In this document: piece by piece, positions 39,862-48,136 of the stretch
Layout: each line of letters opens with the position of its first letter
How positions within the stretch are numbered: position 1 is the stretch's first letter
NCBI GenBank assembly: GCA_902479095.1
Contig: CABSNL010000009.1
Span: 1 to 48,390 of the forward strand
Origin: an uncultured Collinsella sp.
GTDB taxonomy: Bacteria > Actinomycetota > Coriobacteriia > Coriobacteriales > Coriobacteriaceae
Reading direction: 5' to 3'
Length of the DNA: 48,390 nt
Translations under genes and position numbers: made by a program
The notes under the pieces: model-generated
Seen by the model: the letters and a program-made list of their open reading frames with translations, nothing else
The model's database searches: none
Told to the model about the DNA's origin: nothing

Positions 39862-40125
39862 ATGATTTCGTTTGATTACAAGCCTCAGGGCGTGTGTGCT
39901 CGCAATATTCACCTTGACCTTTCCGATGACGGCAACAAGGTGGTGGGCGTTGAGTTTACCGGCGGCTGCGACGGCAATCTCAAGGCTATCTCCAAGCTGG
40001 TCGAGGGCGCTCCCGCCGATCGCGTAATCGAGGTTCTCGCCGGTAATACCTGCGGTATGAAAAAGACCTCCTGCGCCGACCAGCTTACGCGCGCTATCGA
40101 GGCCGCTCGCGCCGAGATCGCCTAA
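39862..40125 (+). CDS. TSCPD-domain protein (TIGR03905 family)
   Basis: The 87-residue protein contains the TSCPD pattern shared with the C-terminus of class II ribonucleotide reductases: EFTGGCDGNLKAI (residues 33-45) and GNTCGMKKTSCADQL (62-76), with three cysteines likely to bind metal. Its function is unknown; binding of a metal or a redox role is inferred. AGAGGGG lies before the ATG. The stop overlaps the next start by one base (TAATG). Confidence 0.88.
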   Translation: MISFDYKPQGVCARNIHLDLSDDGNKVVGVEFTGGCDGNLKAISKLVEGAPADRVIEVLAGNTCGMKKTSCADQLTRAIEAARAEIA

Positions 40126-41336
40126 TGGGTATCGCCGATCACATCAAGAACGGAATATCGCGTCGCGGCTTTGTACTCGGTGGGGCTGCCGCGGGCGCTG
40201 CCACGGTGCTTGCCGGATGCTCGAAAAAAACGGGCACCAGCGATGATGCCGCCGGCGAGCCGCAGGTTATCAAGGATGATTCCAAAATCATCTCGATTAC
40301 GGATGAGTACGAGGCAGTCGACATCGATCTTGAGCCGGCGGCGTCATGGACGCTGCCTCTGGGTACGCTGCTGTACTACTGCGACGGCGATTACGCCGCG
40401 GCGATGATGGCGCCCGCATCGGCACTGCACGCCAACACACTCGGTGTGCTCAACCTGGGCGATGGCTCGCTTACCACATTAATCGAGGATCCTATCGAGG
40501 GCACGGGATATGCATTCTACGATGTCCGTGCCGGCGACAGCGTATTCGCGTGGGTTGAGATGAACTTTGCCAATTCATCGTGGAAGCTCTACGGTCAAAA
40601 TCTGTCGGGCGCTTCGCTCTCTGGCGACGTGGTTGAGCTCGATCGAGGTGGCAAGGACTATGATCCGCCGCTGTTTACGGCGTTCGGGTCATCAGTCATC
40701 TGGTATAAAATGCCCTCGGCAGGTGGCAATAAAACGAGTAGCGATTCGTTTTGCTATCGTCGCTCGCTTGATGAATCCAAGGCCGAGACAATTTGGAAAT
40801 CGACGGGTCGCTTTGCATCGGCCCCGCGCGCGAGCGACGGCATTTTGACCATCTCGCCGCGTGTCCGCAACGACGAGGGCGTCTACTACGGCATAACGGC
40901 AATCGATCTGACCGACGGCAACAACACCAAGCGTGCCCAGTTGGTCCTTCCTTCGTCAGTTTCGCCTTTCGAGGCCGTATATATGGGCGATACCTTCGTG
41001 TTTTCTATCGAGGCGGCCTATAGTGGCGTGGGCAGCCTGGGCAATATGGGCACGTATATCGGTAATGAGGGAGGGCCGTACCTCTTCCTGTCACGCGAGC
41101 CGCTCGCATGTGCGGCTGGCAAGAAGAATAAATACCTTGTTAAGGTACAGGCGTCGCATTTCCTGATCGACACCTCTGCCAAGACCTATGGCTCGCTGCT
41201 GTCGCCCGACCGCGCTTTGGAGTATGGCGATTATCCAGCTACGGCGGGAAAATCGGACTCATTCCTTACGTACGCCACGGTGCGCAACAGCCAGGGTATA
41301 CCAGAGACGGTCACTGCACGCCTATTCTCTCTTTAA
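40125..41336 (+). CDS. Tat-exported lipoprotein of unknown function
   Basis: The 403-residue product begins with a twin-arginine signal (SRRGFVLGGAAAGAATVLAGC) ending in a lipobox cysteine, so it should be folded inside, exported by Tat and attached to the outer face of the membrane. The mature part has a Ser/Asp-rich linker and then about 340 residues of repeating beta-strand sequence (recurrent short WxL/GxxxVW-like strands), which may be a beta-propeller. The gene is coupled to the TSCPD gene through a TAATG overlap. No family is recognised. Confidence 0.8.
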   Translation: MGIADHIKNGISRRGFVLGGAAAGAATVLAGCSKKTGTSDDAAGEPQVIKDDSKIISITDEYEAVDIDLEPAASWTLPLGTLLYYCDGDYAAAMMAPASALHANTLGVLNLGDGSLTTLIEDPIEGTGYAFYDVRAGDSVFAWVEMNFANSSWKLYGQNLSGASLSGDVVELDRGGKDYDPPLFTAFGSSVIWYKMPSAGGNKTSSDSFCYRRSLDESKAETIWKSTGRFASAPRASDGILTISPRVRNDEGVYYGITAIDLTDGNNTKRAQLVLPSSVSPFEAVYMGDTFVFSIEAAYSGVGSLGNMGTYIGNEGGPYLFLSREPLACAAGKKNKYLVKVQASHFLIDTSAKTYGSLLSPDRALEYGDYPATAGKSDSFLTYATVRNSQGIPETVTARLFSL

Positions 41337-41395
41337 GCTTAGAGGGGTTAAAAAGGCGCCAACAGGGGAATAAACGCGTTGTAATTGTGAGTACC

Positions 41396-41434
41396 GCCCG
41401 CCGAGCTGCCGCGTCATAGCGGCATCTGGCGGGC
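41396..41434. other. GC-rich hairpin before the two-component operon
   Basis: GCCCGCC/GGCGGGC encloses a second stem TGCCGC/GCGGCA with a 6-nt loop. There is no T-run on either side. It may be a weak terminator of the lipoprotein gene or a leader structure. Confidence 0.45.
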
Positions 41435-41489
41435 TCAGGTGCGTTAAAATGGGCTTGTTCTTAGCTAATTGAGACAGGGGGGCCGTGTT

Positions 41490-42212
41490 ATGGCTTCAGA
41501 TGCAAAAAAGATTCTGCTGGTCGAGGATGAGAAGGCAATCCGTGACGCCGTCGCTGCCTATCTCGAGCGCGAAGGCTACTGGGTTGTGGGCGTCGGCGAC
41601 GGCCAGTCCGCGATCGAGGAGTTCGAGAAGCATCAGTTCGACCTGGTCGTGCTCGACCTTATGCTCCCCAAGATCCCCGGCGAGCGCGTTTGCCGCACCA
41701 TTCGCGATACCTCGGATGTCCCCATCATCATGCTGACGGCTAAGGGCGAGATCGAGGACCGTATTATCGGTCTTGAGCTCGGCGCCGACGACTATCTGAT
41801 TAAGCCGTTCTCGCCGCGCGAGCTCGTCGCCCGCGTTCGCGCTCTGTTCCGCCGTGCCCATCAGGCCGACGAGCCCGCCGTCGAGGTACTCGACTTCGGC
41901 GATCTGGTCATCGATATCTCGGGCCACAAGATCTTGGTCGAGGGCAAGGAAGTCGATCTGACGGCTTCCGAGTTTAAACTGCTCACCACGCTTGCCCGCC
42001 ATCCCGGCCGTGTGTATAACCGCATGGAGCTGGTCGAGAAAGTGCTCGGGTATGACTTTGAGGGCTATGAGCGCACCATCGATAGCCACGTGAAGAATCT
42101 TCGCGCCAAGCTGGGCGATGATCCCAAGAAGCCCAAGTGGCTCTACACCGTCCATGGTGTCGGCTATCGCTTCGAGGCTCCGGCCAAGACCGATAAGTCG
42201 GACGAGAAATAG
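41490..42212 (+). CDS. OmpR/PhoB-family response regulator
   Basis: The 240-residue product has a receiver domain with acid pair E12-D13, phospho-acceptor D56 (VVLD), T83 and K105, and a C-terminal winged helix (about 145-228) with the KYLYTV-type wing (WLYTVHGVGYRF). The ATG at 41490 follows CAGGGGGG; an upstream GTG/ATG set in the same frame lacks a better site. It is followed 11 bp later by its histidine kinase. No target is evident from context. Confidence 0.94.
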   Translation: MASDAKKILLVEDEKAIRDAVAAYLEREGYWVVGVGDGQSAIEEFEKHQFDLVVLDLMLPKIPGERVCRTIRDTSDVPIIMLTAKGEIEDRIIGLELGADDYLIKPFSPRELVARVRALFRRAHQADEPAVEVLDFGDLVIDISGHKILVEGKEVDLTASEFKLLTTLARHPGRVYNRMELVEKVLGYDFEGYERTIDSHVKNLRAKLGDDPKKPKWLYTVHGVGYRFEAPAKTDKSDEK

Positions 42213-42223
42213 GGAAATCACAT

Positions 42224-43789
42224 ATGACACCTGCGCGCTTTGAAATCGGACAAAAGCACAAGCAGGAGAACGAGGCGGGTTCCAAGGCTAGTTGGAACAC
42301 GCCTCGTTCCGATTCACGGCCAACGATGAGCTATCCCTCGCGCATGGCACTTGCTTTTGCTCTGACATCGCTCATGACGGTATTGGTGCTGGTGGGCGTT
42401 GTCTCTGTTGTGTGGGGCACGGTCTTTTCGGATTACACACGCTCCAATATCGTCGAAATCGCAAATTCCGCTGCCGAAAAGTTGGCAACGTCATATGAGG
42501 AAAACGGCTCTTGGACCGCGGGAGAACTGCGCACGGTCGCAACGTCGAGTTTGGTTTCCGACGATCTGGGTATGCAGGTCGTCAATAAAAAGGGCGTGAT
42601 CGTTTATGACGATTCCTGGCCCTCGGCAAGCGCCACCGCCGATGTACGCGAAAACCAGGCTACGACCGACGACACGAGCGGCAAGAGGGCATCGCATAGC
42701 CCGGTCTCGTCTGCTCCAACCGACTCCGATAGCGTTGCTAACGTCGAGATTGTAACGTCTTCCGGCGAGCATGTCGGACAGGTAAAGCTGTGGGCCATCG
42801 GCTCCGACGCTCTGCTCACCAAGGCGGACTCTGCGTTTAGGGAGAAGACCTTTAACGCCATGGCCCTCGCCGCGGTTGTTGCAATCTGCATTTCGGTCGT
42901 TATCGGATCGCTCGTGTCGCGCATGCTCACCAAGCCGATTCATCGCATCACCAGTACCGCAAAGCAAATCCGTGACGGCGACCTGTCGGCTCGCACGGGA
43001 CTGCGCGGTGATGACGAGATCGATCAGCTGGGTGAGACCTTCGATGAGATGGCCACTTCGCTCGAGAAGGATATGAAACACGAGAAGCGCCTGACCTCAG
43101 ACGTTGCACACGAGCTTCGCACGCCGCTTATGGCCATGCTCGCAACGGTCGAGGCCATGCAGGATGGCGTGTATCCCACCGACGATGAGCATTTGGAGAC
43201 TGTTGCTTCCGAGACGCGTCGCCTGGCTCGTCTGGTGCAGCAGATGCTCGACCTGTCGCGCATGGAAAACAGCACGGCTCCGCTCAACCTTGAGCCGGTG
43301 GACATGGTTCCTTTCGTGCGTTCCATCGTTAATGCCCAGGAGCGCTTGTTTGTCGACCGCGATCTGCGGCTGCGTTTTGCGGACGAGACCCAGGGTCACG
43401 ACGATGTCGTCGAGGCCGATCCCGACATGATCACGCAATGTGTTATCAACCTCATGAGCAACGCCATGCGCTACACCCCCGAGGGCGGTTGGGTCGTGGT
43501 GTCGGTGCTCAGTGACCGCAAGCACGTCAGCATTGCCGTTTCTGATACCGGCATCGGTATTGCCAAGGACGATCTGTCGCGCATCTTCGGGCGGTTTTGG
43601 CGCGCCGATGCCAGCCGCGCCCGCGAAGCTGGCGGCCTGGGCGTTGGCCTCGCCGTGACCAAGCAGATCGTCGAGCGTCACCATGGCTACATATCCGTGG
43701 AGTCGGAGCTTGGAAAGGGTACGACTTTTACAATTCATCTGCCCCGCGAGCACACGGCGGACGCGGCATCTACTACAATGGAGCACTAG
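42224..43789 (+). CDS. Sensor histidine kinase
   Basis: The 521-residue kinase has membrane segments at about 41-68 and 210-236 around a roughly 140-residue extracytoplasmic sensor domain. A HAMP domain (about 230-285) is followed by an H-box with phospho-acceptor H296 in DVAHELRTPL, an N-box NLMSNAMRYTPEG, G1 DTGIGI and G2 GGLGVGLAV. The sensor contains no recognised ligand motif. It forms a two-component pair with the preceding response regulator. The ribosome binding site is weak (AGGGAAA). Confidence 0.94.
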   Translation: MTPARFEIGQKHKQENEAGSKASWNTPRSDSRPTMSYPSRMALAFALTSLMTVLVLVGVVSVVWGTVFSDYTRSNIVEIANSAAEKLATSYEENGSWTAGELRTVATSSLVSDDLGMQVVNKKGVIVYDDSWPSASATADVRENQATTDDTSGKRASHSPVSSAPTDSDSVANVEIVTSSGEHVGQVKLWAIGSDALLTKADSAFREKTFNAMALAAVVAICISVVIGSLVSRMLTKPIHRITSTAKQIRDGDLSARTGLRGDDEIDQLGETFDEMATSLEKDMKHEKRLTSDVAHELRTPLMAMLATVEAMQDGVYPTDDEHLETVASETRRLARLVQQMLDLSRMENSTAPLNLEPVDMVPFVRSIVNAQERLFVDRDLRLRFADETQGHDDVVEADPDMITQCVINLMSNAMRYTPEGGWVVVSVLSDRKHVSIAVSDTGIGIAKDDLSRIFGRFWRADASRAREAGGLGVGLAVTKQIVERHHGYISVESELGKGTTFTIHLPREHTADAASTTMEH

Positions 43790-43898
43790 CTTTTCGCTAT
43801 TCGGTGAAGGAGGGGCCGCGTCCCTGCCGCTCCGAGTTTGCGAAAACATGCGGGAAAGAACCCGCATTTCTGTCGTATTTAGGTAAGGAGTGACTCAC

Positions 43899-44786
43899 GT
43901 GACAACGATGGAGCGTCGTCCGGATTCCCGTGGCAAGGTTCGTGATATTTACGATGCCGGTGAAAACCTGCTGATGGTCGCCACCGACCGCATTTCTGCG
44001 TTCGACTTCATTCTTCCCGACGAGATTCCGTTTAAGGGAGAGGTACTCAATCGCATCTCGGCATTCTGGTTCGATAAGTTTGCCGACATTGTCCCCAACC
44101 ATCTCGTTTCCATCGACCCGGCGGATTTCCCCGAGGAGTTTGCTGAGTATCGTGACTACCTCGCTGGCCGCGCCATGCTGGTTAAGAAGGCCCAGACGAT
44201 TCCTATCGAGTGCATCGTCCGCGGCTATCTGACCGGTTCGGGCAAGAAGACCTACGACGAGAACGGCACCGTCTGCGGCATCCAGCTGCCTGAGGGCCTG
44301 ACCGAGGCTTCCAAGCTTCCTGAGCCGCTGTTCACGCCGTCCACGAAGGCCGAGATCGGTGACCACGACGAGAACATCTCGTTCGAGCGTTGCTGCGAGA
44401 TCGTGGGCGAGGACATCGCCACGCAGATTCGCGACCTTTCCCTCAAGATCTACAAGGCTGCCGCCGAGTACGCCGCGACCCGTGGCATCATCATTGCCGA
44501 CACCAAGTTCGAGTTTGGTGTCATCGATGGCAAGGTCACGCTGATCGACGAGTGTCTCACGCCCGACTCCAGCCGTTTCTGGCTTGCTGCCAGCTACGAG
44601 GAGGGCAAGATCCAGCCTAGCTACGACAAGCAATTCGTCCGCAATTGGCTCAAGGCCAACTGGGATATGACGGGGGAGACCCCGCACCTGCCCGCCGAGG
44701 TCATCGATGGCACGTCCGAGCGCTATCGCGAGGCCTTCCAGATCATCACGGGCTCCCAGTTCACAAGCATGAAGGAGAACGCATAA
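43899..44786 (+). CDS. purC: SAICAR synthase (phosphoribosylaminoimidazole-succinocarboxamide synthase)
   Basis: PurC joins CAIR and aspartate with ATP to form SAICAR. The 295-residue product carries GKVRDIYD, TDRISAFDF, the IECIVRGYLTGSG motif and LIDECLTPDSSRFW, all typical of the long PurC class. A GTG at 43890 is possible, but the GTG at 43899 lies 8 nt after AAGGAG and is preferred. It is followed directly by a basic membrane-protein gene. Confidence 0.95.
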   Translation: MTTMERRPDSRGKVRDIYDAGENLLMVATDRISAFDFILPDEIPFKGEVLNRISAFWFDKFADIVPNHLVSIDPADFPEEFAEYRDYLAGRAMLVKKAQTIPIECIVRGYLTGSGKKTYDENGTVCGIQLPEGLTEASKLPEPLFTPSTKAEIGDHDENISFERCCEIVGEDIATQIRDLSLKIYKAAAEYAATRGIIIADTKFEFGVIDGKVTLIDECLTPDSSRFWLAASYEEGKIQPSYDKQFVRNWLKANWDMTGETPHLPAEVIDGTSERYREAFQIITGSQFTSMKENA

Positions 44787-45362
44787 GTGAGTACCCGTAG
44801 CGCCACGAACAAGCGCACGCAATCCCACGAAGTTACCGGGGTTGCGCGCAAGTCTGCCGCATCTGCTAAGCCCGCCCGCCAAGCAGCGAGCTCCGTTCGC
44901 GTCGTGCCGGCTTCGTCTAAGGCACGCCGCAAAGAGCTCGAGAAGGGCGAGAACCTCGAGGGCCTCTCTAAAGAGGAGAAGCGCGCCCGCAAGGCTAAGC
45001 AGCGCGCCAAGGAGGACCGCATCTATACGGTGTCGAATATCCTCCTCAAGCAGGACGAGGACTACACCAAGCGCCGTCGCATCTGGTGGATTGTGCTCGC
45101 CATTGGCATGGTGCTCATCGTGGTAATTTGGGCCTCGCTGTACTTCGCTCCCGCTGGCATGGTGTCCAGCCCTGTCCAGATGGTCGGCATTGTTTTGTCC
45201 TACGTCATCATTTTGGGCGACTTTATCTATGACTTCGCTCGTATTCGTCCCTTGCGCAACATGTACCGCGCGCAGGCCGAGGGCATGTCCGAGAACAAGC
45301 TCAACGCTCTTATTGAGCGCGCGGCTGCCGAGGAGGACAAGAAGGACTCCAAGAAGAAGTAG
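44787..45362 (+). CDS. Basic two-pass membrane protein
   Basis: The 191-residue product has an N-terminal half rich in Lys, Arg and Ala (1-95, with a KEEKRARKAKQRAKED helix), two membrane segments (about 101-121 and 131-152) and a charged Lys/Asp-rich tail. It resembles the loosely conserved actinobacterial proteins linked to ribosomal or envelope stress, but I do not assign a family. The GTG start directly follows the purC stop, with AAGGAG 9 nt upstream, so it is part of the purC unit. Confidence 0.75.
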   Translation: MSTRSATNKRTQSHEVTGVARKSAASAKPARQAASSVRVVPASSKARRKELEKGENLEGLSKEEKRARKAKQRAKEDRIYTVSNILLKQDEDYTKRRRIWWIVLAIGMVLIVVIWASLYFAPAGMVSSPVQMVGIVLSYVIILGDFIYDFARIRPLRNMYRAQAEGMSENKLNALIERAAAEEDKKDSKKK

Positions 45363-45392
45363 CGTTTGCATACATACTTATCGCTAAGATAT

Positions 45393-45424
45393 AAGGCGCG
45401 TCGTTTTTGCGGCGCGCCTTTTTA
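45393..45424 (+). terminator. Terminator of the purC unit
   Basis: AAGGCGCG and CGCGCCTT form a stem (with an inner CG pair) followed by five T. Confidence 0.85.
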
Positions 45425-45451
45425 CTGTTCTATAGATAGATGGAGTGGCAC

Positions 45452-46732
45452 ATGATTCGAGCTGCCCTGACGGTCGAAGAGGCTCTGGAGGGCATGAAGG
45501 CCCTGGAGCCCAAGATTAAAAATTATGCGCGCCTGGTTGTCCGCAAGGGCGTAAACGTTAAGCCCGGCCAGGAGGTCGTCGTTCAGTCTCCCGTCGAGTG
45601 CGCGTCATTTGCACGCGCGGTGGTTGCGGAGGCTTATGACGCCGGTGCCGGCCACGTGACGGTCATCTGGGCCGACGACGCCGTGACGAGGCTTGCGTAC
45701 GAGCATGTCGAGAAAAGCTTTTTTGAGCAGACGCCCGAGTGGAAGCGCATGCAGCTGGATTCGTTAGCCCAGGACGGTGCCTGCTTTATCTTCATCGAGG
45801 GTGCTGACCCCGCCGCCCTGAAGGGCGTTGACCCTGCCAAGCCTGCCGCGGCATCCAAGGCAAGGAACACGCAGTGCAAGGTCTTCCGCCGTGGACTGGA
45901 CTATAACATCAACCCGTGGTGCATTGCCGGAGCGCCGGTTGTTGCCTGGGCGCGCGAGGTGTTCTCGGGTGATCCGGATGAGGTTGCAGTCTACAAGCTG
46001 TGGAATGCGATTCTGCATACTGCCCGTGCTGACGGCCAAGATCCGGAGAGTGACTGGGAGCTTCACGATGCGGCGTTTGAAAAGAACCTGCGCTTTCTGA
46101 ACGAAAATCGTTTCGACTGCCTGCGCTATACCGCTTCGAATGGAACCGACCTGGTAATTGGTATGACGAAGGGGCATGAGTGGGCCGGCGGTAAGGGTGA
46201 GACCCCCGACGGTCATCCCTTCTTCCCCAACATCCCCACCGAGGAGGTCTTCACCTCGCCCGATCGCATGCGCGCTGACGGTATCGTGTATTCGGCCATG
46301 CCGCTCATCCACCACGGCAACAAGGTCGATGATTTTTGGATCAAGTTCGAGAACGGTCGCGTGGTGGATTACGACGCCCGCGTGGGCAAGGCGACGCTCG
46401 CAAGTATCATCGATACGGACGAGGGCGCTGCTCACCTGGGAGAAGTCGCGCTCATTTCCAAGAACACGCCGATTCGCGAAAGCGGCATCCTGTTCTATGA
46501 CACGCTCTATGACGAGAATGCCAGCTGCCATCTTGCACTGGGAGTCGGCTTCCCCGAGTGCATCGAGGGTGGATATGATATGTCCAAAGAGGAGCTCTTG
46601 GAGCATGGCGTCAACGTTTCGAGCACGCATGTCGACTTCATGATCGGCACGGACGACATCGATATTGTGGGCATTACGCCCGATGGACGCGAAGTTGTGA
46701 TTTTCCAGAACGGCCAATGGAGTTGGGAATAG
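45452..46732 (+). CDS. M29-family aminopeptidase
   Basis: The 426-residue product has the M29 (thermophilic aminopeptidase T/II) layout, about the family length. Likely metal-binding blocks are PNIPTEEVFTSP, GEVALI, YDTLYDENASCHLALG and STHVDFMIGTDD, which supply the Glu, His and Asp ligands of the two-metal site. It likely releases N-terminal amino acids from peptides in the cytoplasm. An ATG at 45440 is possible, but the one at 45452 has GGAG 6 nt upstream and is preferred. Confidence 0.92.
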   Translation: MIRAALTVEEALEGMKALEPKIKNYARLVVRKGVNVKPGQEVVVQSPVECASFARAVVAEAYDAGAGHVTVIWADDAVTRLAYEHVEKSFFEQTPEWKRMQLDSLAQDGACFIFIEGADPAALKGVDPAKPAAASKARNTQCKVFRRGLDYNINPWCIAGAPVVAWAREVFSGDPDEVAVYKLWNAILHTARADGQDPESDWELHDAAFEKNLRFLNENRFDCLRYTASNGTDLVIGMTKGHEWAGGKGETPDGHPFFPNIPTEEVFTSPDRMRADGIVYSAMPLIHHGNKVDDFWIKFENGRVVDYDARVGKATLASIIDTDEGAAHLGEVALISKNTPIRESGILFYDTLYDENASCHLALGVGFPECIEGGYDMSKEELLEHGVNVSSTHVDFMIGTDDIDIVGITPDGREVVIFQNGQWSWE

Positions 46733-46751
46733 TCCCAGACCGTGGTACAAT
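46723..46751 (+). promoter_or_regulatory. tRNA-Lys promoter
   Basis: TTGGGA (46723-46728), a 17-bp spacer and TACAAT (46746-46751) lie 9 bp before the tRNA. The -35 box overlaps the last codons of the aminopeptidase gene. Confidence 0.65.
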
Positions 46752-46760
46752 GCCACCCGC

Positions 46761-46836
46761 GGGCCGTTAGCTCAGCTGGCAGAGCAGGGGACTTTTAATC
46801 CCAAGGTCCAGGGTTCGAACCCCTGACGGCCCACCA
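46761..46836 (+). tRNA. tRNA-Lys (TTT)
   Basis: The cloverleaf begins GGGCCGT and pairs with ACGGCCC; the anticodon loop CTTTTAA gives TTT, the T-arm contains GGGTTCGAACCCC, and CCA is encoded. It reads AAA and AAG. Confidence 0.97.
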
Positions 46837-46844
46837 TAGAATAG

Positions 46845-46876
46845 AAAAGCGACTGGCGGATGCCGGCCGCTTTTTT
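46845..46876 (+). terminator. tRNA-Lys terminator
   Basis: AAAGCG...GGC and GCC...CGCTTT form the stem, followed by a run of six T. A related terminator lies at 48081-48110. Confidence 0.8.
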
Positions 46877-46963
46877 GTTGCCAAGGCATGGGTTCGAACC
46901 CGTCGGGGCGCTGAGCGCCGCAGCGGCCGCCTGCGGAGCAGACTGAACCCCTGACGGCCCACC
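46877..46963. repeat. Partial tRNA-Lys copies, candidate attachment remnant
   Basis: 46881-46901 resembles the tRNA-Lys stretch CCAAGG...GGGTTCGAACCC with a few changes. 46945-46963 is an exact direct copy of the last 19 nt of the tRNA (46817-46835). A GC-rich stretch with GGCGCTGAGCGCC and GCGGCCGC lies between. The pattern parallels that after tRNA-Gly. Confidence 0.75.
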
Positions 46964-46981
46964 CAAAGAAAGGAAAAAGAA

Positions 46982-47779
46982 ATGAAAACAGATAGATACG
47001 GAATTAGCGGCAGCACACTAAAGACAATAGCGGCCATCTCGATGGTTCTCGATCATGTAAGCAGGATCGTCCTGACCAATGGAATCATGACTCACGCATC
47101 GTACAATCAGATATCAGACGAACAGTGGGCGATTCTAAGCGAGGCTGCGGATGTGCTTCATGTTCTTGGCAGAATTGCATTTCCCTTATTTTGCTTTTTG
47201 ATAGTTGAGGGATTTTTGCATACTCATGACATAAAGAAGTACCTGCGAAATATGCTTGTCTTCGCAATCATTGCGGAGCCCATATACGATTTCGTTCAAA
47301 CCGGGCAGCTATTTGACCTTCGGCAACAAAATGTTATGTATGAGCTCCTGCTTTCCTTGGTCTTTTTGATTATTCTGGAAAAGATACAAAGTCTTTCAAA
47401 ATGGAAGGGGCACATTGCAGAAATTGCTCTGATTGTTTTGACAGCACTGGCAGCTGAATACACTAAGCTGGATGGCGGTGTGTATGGCATTCTACTTGTG
47501 GCTGCATTCTATTTATTCCATGACAGCAAAGCTAAGATGTTCTTTGCTGCAGTATGTGCAGTGCTCCTTTCGTCATGCCATATAATTGGCGGCGGATTTG
47601 AGTTCACTACAGCTAATATTTTTAATCCTGATGTTGCTGCCGCGATAATTTCGTTGTTGCTTATTAATCTTTATAACGGCAAGCGAGGACTGAAGCTGAA
47701 ATATTTCTTCTACATTTTCTATCCGGCACATCTTGCACTGCTTTATGGTGTCTCACTTATTGTTTTGAACTGTCTTTAA
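46982..47779 (+). CDS. TraX-like integral membrane protein
   Basis: The 265-residue product has about seven to eight membrane segments and the TraX pattern: STLKTIAAISMVLDHVSRI near the N-terminus, then GRIAFPLFCFLIVEGFLHTHDIKKYLRN (residues 65-92) and a C-terminal FYPAHLALLYG. TraX in F plasmids acetylates pilin; chromosomal relatives are common and of unknown role, possibly membrane acyl/acetyltransferases. AAAGGAAAA lies before the ATG. GC content is clearly lower than that of its neighbours, and it starts 18 bp after the partial tRNA-Lys copy, so it was probably acquired. Confidence 0.85.
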   Translation: MKTDRYGISGSTLKTIAAISMVLDHVSRIVLTNGIMTHASYNQISDEQWAILSEAADVLHVLGRIAFPLFCFLIVEGFLHTHDIKKYLRNMLVFAIIAEPIYDFVQTGQLFDLRQQNVMYELLLSLVFLIILEKIQSLSKWKGHIAEIALIVLTALAAEYTKLDGGVYGILLVAAFYLFHDSKAKMFFAAVCAVLLSSCHIIGGGFEFTTANIFNPDVAAAIISLLLINLYNGKRGLKLKYFFYIFYPAHLALLYGVSLIVLNCL

Positions 47780-47801
47780 AAGCTCTCAAACAAGTCTCTG
47801 A

Positions 47802-48017
47802 AAGCAGAAACAAATTGACCCTAAGACTGCTTGTGAATTACCGGAAGACCTGAGAGATGCGAGGATAGGCAACGAGGGCTGCAGAAAGATGCTACTCAGT
47901 TCTCTGGCGGATCGCATGAATTTGTATGAGGATCACTTCCACACACTCATTAATAACAGTGATAAACACGGCAGATCCTCAAAACATGAGACTGCGAAGG
48001 TCGAAAGATGCTTCTAA
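47802..48017 (+). pseudogene. Possible gene remnant, 71 codons without a proper start
   Basis: A plus-strand frame is open from 47802 to a TAA at 48015-48017 and reads as a charged helical peptide (LPEDLRDARIGNEGCRKM ... LYEDHFHTLINNSDKHG). It has no start codon or ribosome binding site at its beginning; the first ATG is at 47889. I recognise no family. It may be a decayed fragment or chance. Confidence 0.3.
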
Positions 48018-48080
48018 AGCATGAATGGCAGCGAGAAAACGAGTTCGGAAGCACCCTCTGGATGCTCCAGCATAGAAAAG

Positions 48081-48110
48081 AAAGCGATCGACTCCGGTTG
48101 GTCGCTTTTT
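48081..48110 (+). terminator. Terminator without an upstream gene
   Basis: AAAGCGA and TCGCTTT form a stem with weak inner pairing, followed by five T. It closely resembles the tRNA-Lys terminator but no tRNA precedes it. Confidence 0.65.
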
Positions 48111-48136
48111 GTTGCCGCGGCACGGGTTCGAACCCG
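48111..48136. repeat. Direct repeat of the sequence after tRNA-Lys terminator
   Basis: This 26-bp segment matches 46877-46902 at 23 positions (GTTGCC..GGCA.GGGTTCGAACCCG). The two copies are 1234 bp apart and bracket traX. Confidence 0.75.

Noticed and set aside
40125..41336. Lipoprotein as an ABC-transporter solute-binding protein
   Set aside because: No permease or ATPase genes are adjacent, and the repeating beta-strand pattern does not resemble the two-lobe binding-protein fold.
43850..43890. Twelve-codon leader peptide (ATG CGG GAA ... TAA) before purC, with a stem ATGCGGG/CCCGCAT
   Set aside because: The ATG has no ribosome binding site, the codons show no amino-acid run suggesting attenuation, and the stem has no T-run.
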